From Armatimonas rosea (GTDB lineage: Bacteria; Armatimonadota; Armatimonadia; Armatimonadales; Armatimonadaceae): DNA of 64,000 nt. Below the pieces are notes generated by a model. The model searched no databases. It saw only the letters and a program-made list of their open reading frames with translations, and was not told where the DNA came from. Made by a program: the position numbers and the translations under genes. Location of the stretch: the NCBI RefSeq assembly GCF_014202505.1, contig NZ_JACHGW010000003.1, positions 744,001 through 808,000 on the forward strand. The letters are read 5' to 3'. Each line of letters opens with the position of its first letter. Position 1 is the stretch's first letter. Positions 63,885 through 64,000 of the stretch are shown piece by piece.

Positions 63885-64000
63885 CTAGCCGAGAGTCTTG
63901 TTGAGGTTGTCCAGCACGCGCCTAAGATAGCCGCGTGTGGACGCCACTTCCTGCATGCCATCGAGAGCGGTCTGTACATCGCCGGCATCGTAGGCCAAAA
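63885..64000 (-). CDS. C-terminus of an uncharacterised protein (partial)
   Basis: The minus-strand frame enters at the right edge and ends at TAG 63885-63887. The 37 visible residues are helical (AYDAGDVQTALDGMQEVAS, YLRRVLDNLNKTLG). It is too little to identify. Convergent with the preceding gene (3-bp gap). Confidence 0.5.
   Translation of the reverse strand, partial: LAYDAGDVQTALDGMQEVASTRGYLRRVLDNLNKTLG

Overview
This 64 kb window is dense, G+C-rich bacterial chromosome with genes on both strands, short spacers and many 4-bp start/stop overlaps. It carries housekeeping genes (smpB, dnaE, dnaG with a sigma-70 gene, uvrC, dnaX-ybaB-recR, glnD, proB, citrate synthase, prfB) among many carbohydrate-active enzymes and secreted proteins. 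A porin-like beta-barrel remnant, an OmpA-family protein and two lipoproteins point to a diderm cell. The mix of glycoside hydrolases (GH38, GH63-like, GH36-like, GH99-like), deacetylases, a copper-amine-oxidase-N-like domain and HAF repeats suggests Armatimonadota (Armatimonas-like). That taxonomic call is inference; no rRNA gene is present.

Layout. 0-4.5 kb: ChbG-like deacetylase (partial), smpB, an acetyl-xylan-esterase-like hydrolase, tRNA-Gly(CCC), a palindromic element and two uncharacterised genes. 4.5-5.8 kb: a more A+T-rich patch with an orphan antitoxin-like gene and an Mrr-type restriction endonuclease. 5.8-15 kb: dnaE, a hypothetical gene, two paralogous helix-hairpin-helix-like small proteins flanking a HAF-repeat lipoprotein, then a broken porin facing a 5'-truncated HD-GYP gene. 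15-24 kb: a GH36-like glycosidase, a BON lipoprotein operon, a DOPA-dioxygenase-like enzyme, an OmpA-like protein, a dnaG-sigma pair and a Gly/Met-rich secreted protein. 24-38 kb: glnD, a large inverted-repeat element, uvrC, a Uma2 nuclease, an ECF sigma/anti-sigma pair, a GH63-like enzyme, a serpin-like gene, an APC permease and a BtpA-family protein. 38-52 kb: a GH38 mannosidase, dnaX-ybaB-recR, a 1,092-aa CBM9/GH99-like secreted protein, a geranylgeranyl-reductase-like flavoprotein and a four-gene overlapping NUDIX-methyltransferase-thioesterase operon. 52-64 kb: proB with an SPL-family radical SAM gene, a LarA-like gene, a divergent pseudo-BY-kinase, rmlD with citrate synthase, a beta-propeller protein, a DUF2231-like membrane protein, and prfB with its programmed frameshift.

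Themes. (1) Many genes have a TATAAT/TACAAT-like hexamer ending only 5-8 nt before the start codon and no Shine-Dalgarno sequence, which implies leaderless transcripts; other genes have clear GGAGG sites. (2) Two roughly 105-120 bp elements share one architecture: long inverted arms around two small hairpins. One supplies the stop codon of glnD and the other abuts a gene's stop codon. A shorter C5G/CG5 hairpin recurs between genes. (3) Several proteins look like repurposed versions of known families: a serpin without a recognisable reactive-centre loop, a BY-kinase-like protein with Arg in place of the Walker A Lys, and a secreted two-lobe protein split by Gly/Met/Pro low complexity.
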